A stretch of 64,000 nt of DNA. It comes from Hepsetus odoe. Taxonomy: Eukaryota > Chordata > Actinopteri > Characiformes > Hepsetidae. Positions 1-13,671 of the stretch are shown piece by piece. The DNA lies in assembly GCA_017165825.1 (NCBI GenBank), contig CM029372.1:27159166-27223165 (forward strand), in the 5' to 3' direction. How positions within the stretch are numbered: position 1 is the stretch's first letter; each line of letters begins with the position of its first letter. Below the pieces are notes generated by a model that searched no databases, was not told where the DNA came from, and worked only from the letters and a program-made list of their open reading frames with translations. The position numbers were made by a program, and so were the translations under genes.

Positions 1-509
1 CTCCCTGTCTGATACTGGGATATATCTGGAAATTCTCGTCACAATCATCCATTCACTCTCCTTATAAAGCCATGCGGAGCTTATGTTCAGAGATCAGCCG
101 GTGTCAAAGCAGACGTCTGTAACAGGTGTTGAGAATGGAGTGTGCGGATCAGTTGACGGTTTGAAGGGCCGGGGGGGCCCCACAGGAAATGAGATTGAGC
201 CTCGAGAACTGCGAAAGCCTGAAGCCTGAAAGACTCCTGCACTTATTCTCAAAAATTCAAAAACTGTGCTCCACAAGCTTTTCAGGCCAACGTTGCTCAT
301 TTTCATGATGATGGACAAGCAACTTGAAAAAGCAGCTGAGTCTTCTTCGTTCCTGCAGCCTGTGTTTCCTGTTAGAGCCTAATACACTATAAAATGTGTC
401 AAAACCAAATGTGCCCTTTCATACCTCCTGGGATGTGGAGTTTGCTGGATGGAGATCAATCTAGTATGGAGTCAATATATACTGACCAATAATCCAACAT
501 CAGCACCCA
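1..509. other. No recognisable gene
   Basis: I see no coding exon, RNA gene or named repeat in this stretch. Short open frames exist on both strands, but none shows a familiar motif or convincing splice signals. It ends where an antisense LINE fragment begins. Confidence 0.5.
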
Positions 510-1990
510 ACCTGTCCATTACTATTGCAAATGAGAATGGGTTCAGCGCTGATCCTTGATTTAATCCCACTTCTACTTCAAATGCATCTGTCACTCCTAC
601 TGCAGACCTCACTACTGTCACACTGCTCTCATACATATCCTGTACTATTCATATACTTTTCTGTAACACCAGACTTCCTCATACAACACCACAACTCCTC
701 TCTAGGCACCCTGTCATCTGCTTTCTCCAAGTCCACAAAGGCACAATGCGGCTCCTTCTGACCTTCTCTGTACTTCTCCATCAACACCCTCAGAGCAAAC
801 ATTGCATCTGTGGAGCTCTTTCTTGGCATAAAACCATACTGCTGTTCACTGATCCTCACCTCTAAATTTAGCTTCTACTACTCTTTCCCAAAACTTCATG
901 GTGTGGCTGATCAACTTTATCCTTCTATAGTTACTACAGCTCTGTGCATCACCCTTATTCTTGAAGTACCAGTACACTTTGTCTCCACTCCTCAGGCTCC
1001 TCTCACTTGCCAAGATTGTGTTAAACAATCTAGTCAGAAACTCAACTGCCATCTCCCCTAAACATCTCCATGCTTCCACTGGTATGTCATCCGGTCCAAC
1101 AGCCTTTCCATTCTTCATCCTCTTCATCGCTGCCCTTACTTCCATCTTGCTTATTTGCTGCACTTCCAAGTTCACTATCCTCACATCATCCAGTCTTCTC
1201 TCTCTCTCATTCTCTTCATTCATCAACCGCTCAAAGTATTCCTTCCATCTGCTCAACACGCTCTGTTCACCTGTGAGTACATTTCAGCATGTCCATGTCC
1301 ACACCAATCACCACTCTCTCTCCCTTGGGAACACTTTCTATCTTTCTCTTCCATCTCACAACCAACTTGTGGAGCATAAACACTAAAACACTCATCATCA
1401 CACCTTCAACTTCCAGCCTCAAACTCATCACCCCCCCTGACACCCTCTTCACCTCCAAAACACTCTCCACATACTCTTCCTTCAGGATAACCCCTCCCCC
1501 ATTCCTCCTTCTATCCACACCATGGTAGAACAGTTTAAACCCTCCTCCAATACACCTGGCCTTACTACCCTTCCATCTAGTCTCTCACACACAGAAGATC
1601 AACCTTCCTTCTCTCCATCATATCAGCTCATTCTCTACCTTTACCAGTCATGCTGCCAACATTCAAAGTCCCTATCCTCACTTCCACTCTCCTCTCCTTC
1701 TTTCTCTCCTTCTCCCTCTGGACATGCCTTCCTCCTCTTCTTCTTCTTCTTTGGCCAACAGTAGTCCAATTTCCACCAGCACCCTGTAGGCTAACAGCAC
1801 TGATGGCGGTCATTGTTAACCCGGGCCTCGACCGATCCGGTATGGAAGTCTGTTTCGTTGTCCTCATATTGATTTGGCAAAGTTTTACACCGGATGCCCT
1901 TCCTGACGTAACCCTCCCCATTTATCCGGCACTGGTACCAGCACCAGGAAATACACTGGATTGTGCTTCCCGAGTGGCTGGGCTAAGAAT
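510..1990 (-). mobile_element. RTE-type non-LTR retrotransposon fragment, internally deleted
   Basis: Read on the - strand this is a decayed LINE. Near 1690-1628 lies the endonuclease start (TLNVGSMTGKGRE). The rest of the endonuclease is largely deleted and holds stops. Reverse transcriptase follows at about 1259-846 (GKAVGPDDIPVEAW, then NYRRIKLISHTMKFWERVVEA) and 859-510 (QQYGFMPRKSSTDAMFALRVL, FVDLEKADDRVPREELW, then VGLNQGSALNPF). It stops near FAIVMDRL, before the expected catalytic Asp-Asp box. The motif order is that of RTE-clade elements common in teleosts. Frameshifts and the missing catalytic core show it is dead. The element name was assigned from memory of family motifs. Confidence 0.85.
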
Positions 1991-2338
1991 TCCATCTTTT
2001 ATTTTGTTTTTAAAAACTTTTTGGTGCCCTCCATTGTGTCTGAGAGACAGTTTTATCTTTTTCCAGGACACCAGTTAGCACTTTCAGCATCATCGGTTCC
2101 CAGGAAACATTGACTGTCAAGTTTTATAGTAAAAGTGTAAATTGTTTGACATGTTTACTACGAACATTTACAGTCTGACCCTGAGGTTTTACACTGAACT
2201 GACATTTTTCATGGTCCAAAAAAACAAAAAGTAATTTTTTTTTCAAAAAAAAAAAAAATTAAGGAATTAACTGTAAATGTCACAGTTTTACTATTTTATA
2301 ATATAATATAATATAATGTAATGTGAGCTGATTTGTGA

Positions 2339-2765
2339 CAGACGGGTACCAGCTAGAGTAAAAGGGAAGGTTTACAAGACAGAAGTGAGACCAGCTATGT
2401 TTTACGGGTTGGAGACGGTGATGAAAATACAGGCAGAGCTGGAGGTGACGAGGATGGACAGAATTAGAAATGAGTATATTAGAGGGACAGTTCAGGTTGG
2501 AAGATTTGGAGACAAAGTTAGAGAAGCAAGGTTGCGTTGGTTTGGACATGTGCAGAGGAGAGACGAGGATTATTTCGGGAGGAGGATGTTGAAGATGGAG
2601 CTGCCAGGAAAGAGGGGAAGAGGAAGATCAAAGAGGGGGATTATGGATGTGGTGAGAGAGGACATGCAGGTGGTCGGATTGAAGGAGGAAGATGCAGAGG
2701 ACCGGAAGAAACGGATGATCCACTGTGGCGACCCCTAAACGGGAGCAGCCGGAAGAAAAAGAAGA
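2339..2765 (+). mobile_element. RTE LINE 3' end fragment
   Basis: An open frame from 2385 to 2738 encodes the C-terminal end of the same RTE-type polyprotein. It contains RMDRIRNEYIRGT, then DKVREARLRWFGHVQRRDED, and ends DRKKRMIHCGDP. It is opposite in strand to the fragment at 510-1990 and lacks endonuclease and catalytic reverse transcriptase, so it is a 5'-truncated insertion. AT-rich TAATATAATA repeats flank it on both sides. Confidence 0.85.
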
Positions 2766-2939
2766 GTAATGAAATGTAATGTAATAAAATAAAATGGAAT
2801 ATAATATAATATAATAAACGTTATGTCCCCCTCCTGTTACCATGGGACAGCAAAATGTCCTTTTCGGTCTTTCTCACCTCTCTATCTGATCCTGGGACAT
2901 TTATATCCTCCGCGTCCAATAAACCAGAGAGGACTTCAG

Positions 2940-3389
2940 TCTTTAGGGCACTAGGAAACGAGTGCGCAGGTCGCGCCCTCGGAAGGGAGTGAGCGAGTGC
3001 GCAGATTGGGCCGCAGCCGGACGGAGTCCGTTCCTCCTCCTTTAAGGGGAGAAGAGCTCGGGGCCGAAAGCAGGAAGGAAATCTGACCTGCTCTCCCTCC
3101 CGCCCTCCCCCTCCCCCACCGCTCCCTCTCTCGCGCTCTCTGAGGAGAGACATGATCCGGACTCTCTCAAACACGAAAACACACGCCCGGATGGCTTCAG
3201 CTGCGCGGCCGATTTTCGTCCACGAGTTTGTCTCCTTTCACTCCGCCATCTGAGTGCGATAGATTTGGTGCCGATATTGTTTTTTTGTGTTATTTTCGTT
3301 ATTGTTTTGCTGAATTAATAGCTCTAGATCCGGGTCCTCGAGCTGAGCTCGCGCGCTCAGGCTGGCCCTGCGCGAGCCCGACCGTTGAG
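2940..3389 (+). promoter_or_regulatory. thrap3: GC-rich promoter and non-coding first exon of thrap3
   Basis: This is the most CpG-dense stretch between the LINE fragments and the first coding exon. It holds two TGCGCA half-sites of NRF1 type (near 2964 and 2999) and an inverted CCAAT box (ATTGG near 3004). A strong splice donor, GAG|GTAGGT, ends the exon at 3389. The next matching acceptor is at 7205-7206, 32 bases before the thrap3 start codon. The transcription start cannot be placed exactly. Assignment rests on position, base composition and the donor. Confidence 0.6.
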
Positions 3390-6300
3390 GTAGGTCGGTG
3401 TTGACGGGCTCTAAGAAACCCGATTATTTACGCCTTCTTGTGTTTAAAAACGTGATTTAATGTCCTCAAGCTGGTCAAAACGAGCAGCTTTTCCTCAGGT
3501 AACCTCGGGAAGCATCCATTTGCGTTCAGAAATGGAGAAAATACAACGATTAGCTGTTAGCCTAATGCGGCTAGCCGACTAGCTAGTCGGCTAACACCTC
3601 GTTTTGGTTTTTTTTTGTATATTTATCGGGTATTAATGGCTCAAATTTCACCTCACTAGCATTAGGCGACGGTTTTGATGGCATGAAGTAAAAGATGACC
3701 TGCTTTTGAAGCTGTAATGAGGTTTATTTAGGGGTATTTTACAGAAACGGGCGCTATTTTTGTCTTGAAAGCGCGAGAAGGGCCACAATATTGAACAGGC
3801 GAACGAGTTAATGCTCCTTAAAACGTCCCAGCTTTGTTCCAACGCCCCCAAAACAGGCTAAAATCAAGGCCCTTTTGTGAGCAAGTCTTTTAAAGGCCCA
3901 TGTTTCTGTTAAGTCCTGCAGAATGAAAGTAATTGGTGTTTTAGTGCTCTCCTGAAGGCCTCCTGGGCTCCAGAGAAATGATTCAGGTCAAAATAACACC
4001 CAGATGAGTCTGGGATGCCCTTCCTTACAGGATTCTTCTTCTTCCTGAAGAGGACCTGAACACTAACTTATATTTTCACATTTTTAAAAGCAGGATCGGT
4101 CCTCATGAACTGGTGACTGGACCATGTCTTGGCCTGACGGTGCACATGTTGGTTTTATTGTCTCTTCCTTCTGCTTCCACACATGGATGATGGAGGAACC
4201 ATTTCCTGTTAGAATTTGAGAAACTTGGCCTTGATTGACATCATTTCAGACACTGTACTTGGACTGCTCTCTTAATCAGATTTGAATTCTCTTTTTGGTA
4301 CTCCACGATTATGAAATTAGAATATTTTTGTCGCCAGTGTGTGGAACCCTGAGAACTTCTTGGTGGCCTGCAAAATGGTGAATAACACTATTGGGCGAAG
4401 GTTACGTTCGGTGAACGCGAGATGTTCTGTTAAATTATCGTAATTTCAGCATTTAGCGAAATAATCATGGTTGATTTTTGATCTTGGTGAGTAAAATCTT
4501 TCGAGTTTAATAAGAGCTGCTGGCTATTCTCAGGTAAAGGTTACGATTATTTCCTCTGCATCTTCCTCTTTCACACCAACTGCCTGCATGTCCTCTTTCA
4601 CCACATCCATGAACCTCCTCTTTGTCTCCTCTTGTCTGGCAGTTCCGTCTTCAACATCCTTCTCCTGATCTACTCCTCGTCTCTCCTCTGGACATGTCCA
4701 AACCAACGCAGTCTCGCCGCTTCTCTTGCTTTGTCTCAAAGCTGTCCAACCTGAGCTGTCTCTCTAATGTACTCATCCCTAATCCTGTCCATCCTCATCA
4801 CTCTCAAATCTCAGCATCTTAAGTCCTGCAGTTCCACCACCAATTTTTTTGGTCAAGCACCACCATATCCAACCTGTGCAACATAGCTGGTCTCACTATC
4901 ATCCTTGTTTTTAGACAGTTGCACATTGTGGCCCAGAAAACACGTCTTGGTTTTTGAAGCGTCCTACTAAAGGACTGCACACCTTGAGGACACTAGTTTT
5001 GGAGGTTACGGTGTAGGGATGTACGGAAGCTGTAAAAAGGTGAAACGTTGAATGGCACAGATTGATTCTAGATGTTTAACTTGAATTACAGTAACGTTTA
5101 GAAAGGGGGGATTAGAGAGGAACGGGATAATCATTAACTGCAGGAGATTAGAGTTCAGTTCTTATTCCCGTCCTACCAGTTTATTGGCCCAGCTTTACGT
5201 CAACATTCAGAGGGAGGAAAAAGACAAACAGTTGATAGATCTGAAGTTATTTTTTTGGTGGCAGGTGGGTGAACGTCCTCGATTTTATTCCTGGAAAAAA
5301 ATTAATGATTTGATTTGAGTCCGTTCAGATTTTACTGGTTACAAATGACAGAAATGAGAGATTCAGTGTGTAATTACTGATATTGCGTGTTGCCCAATAT
5401 CACTCGATTGCCTGTCATTCGTTCAAACGGTAGAGTGAAAGTTTCAGTTCTCTAAATAGCAGCATGTCTTTACACAGGATCTTTTGCTGATTTAATTTCT
5501 TTTCTCTTTTGTGAAGGTGTTGAAAAGATGTTGGTAACAGCCAGTAATGCTTTAAGTTTTGGTTTGAGGTCAACTGCATATTAATAAGCCTGACTTATTA
5601 ACCAGTTGACCTGTTTCTGTGGTTTTTCCTTTTGAACTCAGGGAGAGACTGCAGTAACCACGAAGTTAATAAATTGTTGTATTGAGCAAAGATTTAAAAT
5701 CTACTGAAAGAGTAGAAAAGTAGATTGACTTAGCATTGCTTCTGCAATTGCTTTTTGTTATTTTTATTTGACAAATCGACCGTTATCCTCAGCTTTGTCC
5801 CTGTTGGCAAGCGGTTTATTTACTTTTTGTGACCTGTCCTGGCTTTTTCACCGTTGTTAGGAGGATAAACATCTCAGATAAATAATGAAATTTGGATCTT
5901 TGCTTACTTTCACTCTTGGCTGTCAGTTAACTGCAACGTTAGCTAAAATACAGCTAAAGATATGACTGAATTATTAATGGTACAGCAAACTGTAACTGGA
6001 TTTACTTTTACACAAGACTTTTTTTAAGTGTAACTGAGTTGCATCCATTTTAAATAATCTTGAATGGTGTCGTTCCTGTTGCCAAGCAGTTTATTTGAGC
6101 ATTTTTGTTAACTCGTGGTAACCAGGACCCGACAGTCTGCTGTCTACTGGTTGCTTCAGATTGCTTTGTCCAAGTCTGGCGATACCAGTTTATAACTCTA
6201 TTAATATATTTTAAATTGACTGGTACTGCTGCTAAACTAAAGCGAAGTTTTATTCGATAACCCCTCCAGCAGGTTCGGGAACGTTTGAAAATGGCCCTTT

Positions 6301-7206
6301 CAGTTTGAGTCTGAACCAGTTCATCTTCTCAGATTCTGTAATATGCTTAGAAAAATATCCTTCCATTTTTAACACAAGACAACATTTTTTTGGAACTGAT
6401 GCCTGTTTTGCTCGTAGAGCTGCCAGCGAAGCAGCAGCCAATCATGTTCCTAAAAACCTGCCCCTCCACATTAGTTGGGATAATCTGTTTGGCGCTGAAT
6501 TTGAAATGGTTGCGAGGAGCTTTTCGGTGCGAATGATCTGTGACGGTCTTCTGCCACTGAATTAGAGACTCTTAACTGTCCAGAGTAAAGCGGGGGTGGC
6601 GTGGAATTAGCATTTTAGAATTTCAGTCAAAAGCATTTTATGGTTAAAGTGGACCAGAGGAAAATACAGTTTCCTTATTAATATCCTTGATAAAATACAG
6701 AGAAATACAGTTCTCGAGTACACGAGACTCAGAAAATGGAACTAGCCTACACGTTTTACTCGCCCCAGCTGATTTGAAGTCATAGCAAGATTGTGCTTCT
6801 GTTTTGTCACCACTTTGCACCAAATGGGTCAACCGCTGTAAACTTACTGTAATGTGCAGCCTCTTTTTGCCAAAAATGGAAAAAGAAAGTGAACTAAGGA
6901 CACATATCAGAATTAAATTCACTTTTATTATCGTTGAGCAGAGTGCAGGCGCAGAGCCAATAAATAAATACAGTTATCATCAAACCAGAAGTGCAAACAA
7001 CAGAATTGACGCACTATAAATTAAAAGAGGGCAGCAAAAATGGAGTTTACAGATTTATAGAAGAGCTATCCAGTAGTTTTACCACAATTTACCGAGTGTA
7101 TCTGAGAGAGTTTTGGTTTCTGCTTAAGAATTAATGTTGCAGAATCATTTGGCTGTCGTTTTTATATACTTTTTTTTTTTTTTTTTTTTTGTCCTTCTCT
7201 TTTCAG
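3390..7206 (+). other. First intron of thrap3 (5' UTR intron)
   Basis: About 3.8 kb without coding exons. It contains one antisense RTE LINE 3' fragment (about 4535-4925). I recognise nothing else in it. The intron ends in a long poly-T run (about 7170-7192) and the acceptor TTTTCAG. Confidence 0.6.
4535..4925 (-). mobile_element. RTE LINE 3' fragment, antisense
   Basis: On the - strand this reads as the C-terminal part of the RTE polyprotein (EERRGVDQEKDVEDGTARQE, then RRFMDVVKEDMQAVGVKEED). It is frameshifted and truncated at both ends. Confidence 0.75.
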
Positions 7207-7238
7207 GTTTTGATCTTTTCAGAAAAGGTGATTTAAGG

Positions 7239-10200
7239 ATGTCTAAGCCCCCGAATTCCCCTGCCAGGAACTCTCGATCCAGGTCGAGGTCCCGGTCCCG
7301 ATCGCGCTCCTACTCACGCTCTCGCTCGAGTAGCCGCTCTCGCTCAAGGTCCAGGAAGCATCGCTACAGGTAGGAGGTTTAAAGCCAGCTCCAATAAGCC
7401 AAAGGTTTCTGATTACCAGGGGTTTCAAAAAACAGTGTTTTCCCGGTCCTGACGGTTAAGCTACATATATTTATAAACCGCATAATAATGTGCTACAGTC
7501 ACTTTACACATGAGTATATTTACTTTGTTCATCTTCTGAGCAAACTCGGCGTTAAATAGTTTCAAGCAGATGTCGATAGATACCAGAACCATATATGTGT
7601 TGGCAGGTAATTGTTTTACAGAGAATCAAACCAGTGCTTGGATCTGTCTAGAGGTGATAGTTTTTGATTAAAATTGATCATTTATGGGTAAAGCTCTTTT
7701 TGAGATGCTTAGTGGCAACTACAGCAACAGTAAATACCCATTTCTAAAGTAGTTAGTGGGCTGATCTGTACTGTTACTTACAAATGACTTTCTCAGACTG
7801 CACAAATACTCAAATGTTTCCGTACGCCAAGTTGTAAAGACGACATGAATTTGACAAAAGCGCAAAGGGAAGAGTTGTTTTCTTGTGCCCTCTTGGAAAT
7901 GTCAGTTATTCCAAGGTAAGATTCGTGAGTAGTTTCAGAATATTTTGATAAACTGAAGGCGGTGAATAAAATGGACACATTTTCCAGCGTTAAGCAATGA
8001 GTTCAGCCGTTCCCTGAACTACAGTTCAACACTAACGCGGTCATGTCTCAGACTGGGGAGCTCTGTAGCCAAATTTGAACGGTGGCCTGTTTGAGGAATG
8101 TGTGAAACATGCATGAAATTCATTCTTTAATACTTAAGTGGGCATTCAGCTCAAAAGCGTTCAAAAGTTTGAACTTCCCATCACTCAGATTTCTCAGAAC
8201 TTAAGCCTGCCTCGAGAGAAAGTGGATTTTTCTCAGTGTTCTGCGTGCAGGGGGAGCATATTCAGCTCGGCTGCCCCGTTTCACCTTCCCGACAACCAAA
8301 GTGGTCACAATTTGGGCTAAAAGATCTCTGCGGCACGGTCTGTTTTCAGTGGAACTAAATAAACTGCACTCGGAGCGTTGGGAGCTCGACGAGGAGCGTT
8401 TTCACTGAGTGTAGTATCAGTCACGTGTTTTTATATAAATACTTACAATTAAAATTAGAAACGGTGATAGTCTTGAAATATACTGTGGCTCATCATGACT
8501 CGTTTGTTGTTGTGCCTCAGAGCAAAACGTTTGGGATGCTGTGCTGCTCAAATCGACATTTTATTAGTGTTGGTATGTTTGTCACCCTGCAGAAGTACAT
8601 GTGGGATTTTTTATTAATGCACACTGGAGATCTTTGAGCACACACACACACACACACGAGACAGTCACTTTCAACCAGCCACTGTCCTGCTACGCAGTCA
8701 TGTGATCCGAGTGTGGCTCCATCCAGAGCAGGGTTGCCAGAATGGGCCATTTTGGGTCACTTTTGAATTAAAATATTGCACTAATTGGGTTGGTATTGTC
8801 ATGTTGGAAACTCCCTTTTTTTTCTGGCAACCCGTTTGAGCGTGCAGTCTGAAACGGGGAGGATTGAACAGGCCACTTTAACCAAACGAAAATCGAAGTG
8901 TTTTACATTTCCAGGTTCAGTTTTAGCTTTCGTTGCCTTTAAATAATTCCATCTTAAGTGCCTTTGTCAAAAGTGGCCAAATGAGACATTCTGCCTGCCT
9001 CAGCTGCCTCTGATTGAACATAAAATGTCGGAGGGTTTTCTGAGGTACAGCCTGCCCCACCTGAAATGGTGGTTAACGGCGCATGATCTTGTGCGCCTGA
9101 AGCTCAAACACCTGAAAGACAGTACAGAGAATCTCGCTCTTAAATATTTTGGTTTAAGAAACGATGGCTTTTTTTCTTCTTCTTGGTGTTAATAAATGAG
9201 ACTGAAGTGAATCTGGGTTTTGGTAAGGCGCTGTATAAAGTAAACCTCCCTGCATGCCACACTTTTCCAGCTGAACGTTATCTGGATCAGATGAAGTGTG
9301 TTGAGCTACAGAATTACTCAACCTGAGACCCCCAGATCTAGAGATCCTCTCTGGTTCCTGCTGTTTGTAGGCGGTAAATAACAAAATGTTGCCGAGTGCT
9401 GCAACCATCTTGTCTTTAAGCAACCACACAATGGGCCGTGTGTGATGGCGGGGCGTACTTTCTCATTTTTAATATTTGAACATTCAGAAACAGGTTATTG
9501 GTGGTTTGAACTTTTTTGAAACTTTGCAAACGTACGTTAGTTTCCTTTAGTAGTCACATTTTTTCCATTCGGCAAAGAATGCTCAGTGGAAAAGAGTGTT
9601 TTAGCATCTTTCTTTTTCTCCTTTTCTCTTCAGCTCGTTGCTGCAGGTTGATTATTTTAGGCAGTCAGGCTGTGGTGTAGAGGTTTGCAATCCTGGCCAG
9701 AAGTGACTCATTGTCATTGATCACTCAAATAGAAAACCATGCTTGCTCCTCCTCTTCCTCCTCCTCCTTCTCTCTTCACTCCCTGCACTTGTTTCTCTCG
9801 TTCTGTCCCGCCTGTAACGATCAGAGCAGAATCGTTTCTCTTCCGTTCCGGGCCTTTTTGCACTTATCACACATGGTTCAACTTGCTAAAGGATGTTTGT
9901 TCCACTGTTTAGGAGTCTTTGTTGCACGGTAGATTATTCGTTTTGAGTTTTCCAATGAAAGATCAAAAACGGTAAGTGCGCTTTTGTGATGTTGGTGCAA
10001 CTTATGTTCCCGTTTCTTTGTATGTGTAATTCTCTTCTTAGTCATGATCTTGATTTTAATCAGAATTGTTATTTAAACAATTTTTTTTTGGTCATTTGTA
10101 AACCTTGTGTTTTTAAGTAGAACCTCAAAAAAAAGTAAATTCTTAAACGGCTTAAAATGCAATCTTTTTTTTGCTTGTTTCAATTCAACACTTTCACGAG

Positions 10201-10366
10201 GGTGGCAATACAGAAGAATGGTAACACAGCACCCCCTAGTGGGAGTCACATGATACTGCAATGTGTACAGATGGTTAATAAAATGTATACATTTTGTTAC
10301 ATTTTAAAAACTATTCTGGATAAAGAAGTTTAATTCTGCATAATTCTGGCTCTAAATCTAAAATTT

Positions 10367-10402
<36 letters not shown>

Positions 10403-13400
10403 CTCTCCCCTCTCTCCCCTAGCTCTAGATCTCGCTCCCGCTCACACAGCCGGGAGAGAAACTACCCCTCGAGAGATTTTCAAGGAAACCGCGGGTATAA
10501 CCGTGGGTTCCGTGGCTATCGGAGGCCCTTCTATTACAACCGGGGCAGGGGTCGTGGCTATTTTCCCCGCGGCTACCACAGAGGAGGCGGTAACTATGGT
10601 TACCGCTCCAACAACTGGCATGGTGGCCACCGGGACCAGCAGCAGTCCTACGATCACCACTCTCACAGCCCCAAGAGGGGGCGCTCTCGCTCCCGCACTC
10701 CGCGTAAGCGTTCTGGCAGCCGCAGCCGGTCGAGGTACTCGGAAAGGTCTTCGTCCCACTCGCGCCGCTCCAGCTCAACTTCGCGGTCCTCATCTCCACG
10801 GCGACGTAACTCTGCCAAACACTCCAAAGAATCTAAGAGTAAGGGTTCTCCGGCAGAGGCTAAAGTCACCAGTAAAGAAGAGGAGCCGAAGCCTCCGGCC
10901 TCCATCTCCGAGGAGCCGCCAAGCAAATGGGAGAACCTGAGCGACTATGCCACGAGTCCTAAACAGTCCGGCCAAGGGCAAACACCAACGGGTGCTCAGC
11001 CCGAGGTCACAGTGTCCCTTTCTGGGACGTCCGGCAATGGTGCCACTCTCTGGAGAAGCATTGAATCCAAGAGCCCACCAAAGCCATCGTCCTCGACCGG
11101 CTTTGGTTTCTTCTCCAAGGAAGACATGAAGGCGGGAGACAAATCGGCGCAAATCTCCACCGCGTTCAAAAAGTATGTGATCTTGTATGCTGGAGCCTTT
11201 CGAATGTTTTTTTTTACCAACATCCCTCTCTTTTCTGTTTCTCTCACAGAGTGATTGATTCATAATCATATTTTTTCAAATGTGTTTAGTTTGTGCACAG
11301 CAAACAAAGATCCTTGGAAGAGAATAGAGGGTAAAATGGAACGCAACTCAATTCAAAGGCTAATAAATGCCAAAATCTTGCTGGCTGTTGCCCTGTGCTA
11401 TGAGGTTGTTTGCAATCCCATAATTTAGGAGATAAAGCTTAGATGATGTAAGTATATTTCCCAAAACGAAGTCCTGGTCAGTCATGTCTGCTGTGGTGCA
11501 ATTTTTTTGAGTGCTCAGTGTTTATCAGCTTTTGTTATTGTAGTAAAGAAATTAGAGTAGCTACAGTTGTATGCAAAAGAATGAACACCCTGGGGTCAAA
11601 TGACAAGTGAAGCATTAACTTGAGTTAACTAGAGCTGAGCTTTAAACATGCACAGGTTTTAATTATTTTGTAATGGGTCAAATTCAGCAAATAGTAATTG
11701 CACTGAATGCTATGGAAGCGGTTTGTACTTTGACCCACGGGCTCCAACTTTTGTATATGACTGTATAGCACTTATTAAAGTGCATAAATCAAATGCGATC
11801 ACATGCTTTATATATTCACCATCACTGTGAAAACGTGTAAAGGAATCACTCTTCGTCATGTACTTCAGGTTTCTGGCCGAGAAGAAAAAGCCCTCCTCGG
11901 ACTGGGATAACGGTCGAAACGAAGACGCGAGCCCCGAAGACGCAGAAAAAGAGAAAAACAGCCGAAAGCCTAGAGGCGTGTTTGACGTGGATCCTGTCTA
12001 TAGCGAGACGAAGACGGAGAAAGGACTGCCTTTCCTGGACGAGGAGGAAGAGGCTTACCTGAAGGGCCTGAAAGAGAAGACAGAGGATGAACCCAAATAC
12101 AAGGCCAAACCGACCATCTCCGCGCGGGATTTGTTTGAGGAGCGTTTCGGGAAATGGGACGACGACTCCTACGCCTCCAACAAAGACTCGACCCAGCGGG
12201 AAGAAGAGGTGGAAGAGGAGGAGCACGTGATGGAGGAGCTCTACCGCAGCCGCAAGCAGGCAGCGCGCAAAGAGGAGAAGGCCGCTAAGAAGAAAGAGAA
12301 GAAGAAAAATCGCGCGAGTCCGTCTTCTCCTTCGCCCCCTAGAAGCTCGGAGAGGAGCCGGCCGCTTTTCCCCGCAGCGAGGGAGGTTTCGCCTCCCGCC
12401 AGGGCATCGAAGAAGAAAGACCCCGAGTTCAATTTTAGCTTGAAAGCTTTCACTGATGAGGCCGAGAGGTAATTGAGGATGAGCGTTTACTGCTGGTAAA
12501 CTACACGCGAACGCAGCTTCCCTTCGCTCACACTCGCGCGTGCGCGCACACGTAACATCGCCAAAGAAAAACACTGAACACTTAAACAGAATCATCCACA
12601 AAACAACCAGAAATCGCAGTAGTTGTCAGTGGCTACTTTAATAACACCCGATATCAATGCTTGACCTCATTAATACTCAAATGATTGAATGCAATCAAAT
12701 CTACAGCCATGTTCAGCCCTCCCAGAATAGTAGAGAACACAGCACAATCTTTGGTTTTGATGCTGATCTCTGCCTTTTATCTCCACTAGCATCCTGTTTA
12801 CTAGATCACCGAAAAAATAATCAAACGCTCCAGCGTGCTCACTATCGACAAATATTCAGAGAAGACGTAACGCCTAGGTTCATTTCACTGGCTGCCCATC
12901 ATGTTTCGATTTGAAAGTCCAGTGATTTCAGAAAAAGTGCTCGGTCTCTGCAAATTTAATAAAACCCCATTTATTCATGTTCCTTTTTCTTTCTGCCAGC
13001 TCATCCGGTGCATTAGCCAAAGAGAGACGTTTGTCTCAGGATTTGGTGCACCCTGTTAAGAAAGAGCACGAGGAGTTCCGCTCCATTTTCCAGCACATTC
13101 AGGCTGCCCAGCTCCGCCGCAGCCCCTCTGAGCTGTTCGCTCAGCATATAGTCACCATCGTTCATCACATCAAAGGTAACTTCAGCCTTTAATCATGACA
13201 CAGTAGCTGCTGCTCTGTGATCCTGTTCTTCTGCCCTCTGCTGTTTGGACGTTCTCGAGGGGGTTCTCACAATTTGAGCCCTTTGTTTTCAAGTGCGTAT
13301 CTAGAAATAGAAATGGGTTTATTTTTTTATTTGTGGCTCTGCATGATGTTTTTGTTTTTTTTTTGTTTGTTTTTCTTCCTTTTTTCCCCTCCCTCACCTA

Positions 13401-13640
13401 TCTGTAGCCCAACACTTTCGGTCGTCTGGGATGACTCTGAATGAGCGATTCGGCATGTACCAAAGAAAAGCAGCACAGGTGGAAATGATGAGGCAAAGAA
13501 AGAGTCCTGAGATCCACAGGTAAATGTCACCTGCATGTTTTGGGTTTTTCTTTAGTTTCAGAAGTTACGTATCCTGCAAAAAAACAAACGTATACAACTT
13601 TCCACACACCCCAGATGTTTCCCAGCCCTTGCTTGAATAG

Positions 13641-13671
<31 letters not shown>

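Noticed and set aside
846..1259. Host gene with a reverse-transcriptase-like domain
   Set aside because: It is part of a truncated, frameshifted RTE LINE, with other fragments of the same element scattered in the window.
10425..10940. Alternative sense and antisense frames over thrap3 exon 2
   Set aside because: They are shadows of the RS/RGG-coding exon. The Thrap3 frame joins both neighbours in phase.
11846..12601. 251-codon antisense frame over thrap3 exon 3
   Set aside because: It mirrors the acidic, Lys-rich thrap3 exon, whose codon use leaves the antisense strand free of stops. The sense strand matches Thrap3 with correct splice phases.
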